From assembly GCA_003485905.1 (NCBI GenBank), contig DNHK01000427.1:1-6945 (forward strand): DNA of 6,945 nt, read 5' to 3'. Positions 6,271 through 6,945 of this stretch are shown here, piece after piece (within the stretch, counting starts at the first letter, position 1; the number at the start of each line of letters is the position of its first letter). A model generated the notes under the pieces. The model did no database searches. It had not been told where the DNA came from and saw nothing but the letters and a program-made list of their open reading frames with translations. The DNA is from Gammaproteobacteria bacterium. GTDB lineage: Bacteria > Pseudomonadota > Gammaproteobacteria > Arenicellales > Arenicellaceae. The position numbers and the translations under genes were made by a program.

Positions 6271-6846
6271 ATGTGGAATTTGCCAAATATCTTAACTTTG
6301 TTGCGGATCATTGTGATTCCGGCATTGGTAATTGTTTATGTGTTAGATCGTCCGTGGAGTGGCTTGATTGCGACTGTTTTATTTGTCGCTGCTGCGATTA
6401 CCGACTGGGCGGACGGCTACTTTGCGCGCAAGATGAATTTGCAAACGGCGTTTGGCGCGTTCCTTGATCCCGTGGCAGATAAGTTAATTGTTTCAACCTC
6501 GTTAATCGTGTTGATTGCAGACCCCAAGGTGCTAGCTAATGTATACAGTACTTGGCTATTAGCAGTCTCGGTCGCGGTGATTGTTGGTAGAGAGATCGTG
6601 GTGTCGGCATTGCGTGAATGGATGGCGACTGAAGGCAGCAGCGCGACCGTTGCGGTGTCTATGCTCGGAAAAGTTAAAACGACTTTTCAAATGATCGCCA
6701 TTGGCATGTTGCTATATCACAACGATTTATGGGGTATACCGGTTTTTGCTTTGGGCGAGCTGCTCCTTTATTTGGCTGCGGGACTAACCTTATGGTCGAT
6801 GATGATTTATCTTAAAGCTGCCTGGCCTATTTTGAGTAAAAGTTAA
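6271..6846 (+). CDS. pgsA: CDP-diacylglycerol--glycerol-3-phosphate 3-phosphatidyltransferase
   Basis: PgsA makes phosphatidylglycerophosphate from CDP-diacylglycerol and glycerol-3-phosphate, the committed step to phosphatidylglycerol and cardiolipin, in the inner membrane. The 191-residue length is typical. The CDP-alcohol phosphotransferase motif D-x2-DG-x2-AR-x8-G-x3-D-x3-D is complete, with Asp45, Asp48, Gly49, Ala52, Arg53, Gly62, Asp66 and Asp70. Hydrophobic segments surround it as expected for about six membrane helices, and the N-terminus MWNLPNILTLLRI is canonical, which fixes the ATG. No Shine-Dalgarno precedes the start. Instead an A/T-rich run (6237-6254) and a -10-like cataat (6259-6264) lie just upstream, so a transcript starting at or near the ATG is conceivable, though no convincing -35 is visible. 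Co-transcription from udgB-uvrC is the simpler view. The order uvrC, pgsA, tRNA-Gly matches E. coli. Confidence 0.96.
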   Translation: MWNLPNILTLLRIIVIPALVIVYVLDRPWSGLIATVLFVAAAITDWADGYFARKMNLQTAFGAFLDPVADKLIVSTSLIVLIADPKVLANVYSTWLLAVSVAVIVGREIVVSALREWMATEGSSATVAVSMLGKVKTTFQMIAIGMLLYHNDLWGIPVFALGELLLYLAAGLTLWSMMIYLKAAWPILSKS

Positions 6847-6863
6847 CGGAAACACCCGTTTTT
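6845..6863 (+). terminator. possible weak terminator after pgsA
   Basis: Arms aacgg (6845-6849) and ccgtt (6856-6860) form a perfect 5-bp stem around a 6-nt loop and run into ttttt (6859-6863). The hairpin overlaps the pgsA stop codon by two bases. The short stem makes it weak, but it separates pgsA from an independent tRNA promoter. Confidence 0.4.
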
Positions 6864-6882
6864 AAAAGCTTAAAACTAGAGC

Positions 6883-6910
6883 TTGACAGTTAATAACGCG
6901 CGGTTACAAT
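6883..6910 (+). promoter_or_regulatory. sigma-70 promoter of the tRNA-Gly gene
   Basis: A perfect -35 ttgaca (6883-6888) and a near-consensus -10 tacaat (6905-6910) are separated by 16 bp. The bases after the -10, cacgcctc, are GC-rich, as in stable-RNA promoters under stringent control. Transcription would start near 6917, about six bases before the mature tRNA. Confidence 0.85.
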
Positions 6911-6922
6911 CACGCCTCTTCT

Positions 6923-6945
6923 GCGGGAATAGCTCAGTGGTAGAG
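6923..6945 (+). tRNA. tRNA-Gly, 5' end only
   Basis: The last 23 bases begin gcgggaa (acceptor arm), ta, then gctc and cagtggtagag (D arm), which is the 5' part of a bacterial tRNA-Gly. The D loop is one base shorter than in the E. coli GCC tRNA-Gly as I recall it. The anticodon lies outside the window, so GCC is likely but not seen. The position after uvrC-pgsA matches the glyW locus of E. coli. Confidence 0.85.

Noticed and set aside
1..6945. A mobile island, defence locus, phage segment or CRISPR array
   Set aside because: Every long gene is a recognised housekeeping or repair gene in a plausible ancestral order. No integrase, transposase, spacer-repeat array or att-like duplication is seen. 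The tRNA-Gly at the right edge could be an integration site, but its 3' end lies outside the window.

Overview
The window looks like ordinary chromosome from a gammaproteobacterium of moderate GC content, probably environmental or marine. This rests on protein resemblance and on gene order. The run uvrC, pgsA, tRNA-Gly matches the enterobacterial arrangement. The chorismate synthase and UvrC both read as gammaproteobacterial. The species cannot be named from the sequence. I recalled family resemblances from memory and ran no searches.

Layout: (1) bases 1-371 hold the C-terminal third of an ApbC/Mrp iron-sulfur carrier ATPase, cut by the window edge. (2) aroC (445-1545) is followed by an HcaT-like major facilitator transporter (1693-2856), all on the plus strand. 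(3) A short convergent intergenic region (2857-2988) carries two families of small degenerate direct repeats and a probable efp terminator. (4) efp (3558-2989) runs on the minus strand. (5) A divergent intergenic region (3559-3728) holds the likely efp promoter and an 11-bp direct repeat in the efp leader. (6) A plus-strand DNA-repair pair follows: a family 5 uracil-DNA glycosylase (UdgB, 3729-4418) and uvrC (4419-6236), separated only by one stop codon. (7) pgsA (6271-6846), a weak terminator, a strong tRNA promoter and the first 23 bases of tRNA-Gly close the window.

The genes do housekeeping work: Fe-S cluster delivery, the last step of the shikimate pathway, rescue of ribosomes stalled at polyproline, base and nucleotide excision repair, and phosphatidylglycerol synthesis. 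UdgB and UvrC are both expected to carry a [4Fe-4S] cluster, so the ApbC fragment supplies a cofactor class the repair genes need, although nothing links them genetically.

I see no mobile element, CRISPR array, defence system, phage gene or clear new system. The observations most worth checking are small in scale. A 20-bp tandem duplication at the end of aroC replaces the stop codon without changing protein length. UdgB and UvrC lie in the same frame with a single TAA between them. EF-P resembles the alphaproteobacterial type although its neighbours look gammaproteobacterial. Several short direct repeats cluster at gene edges.
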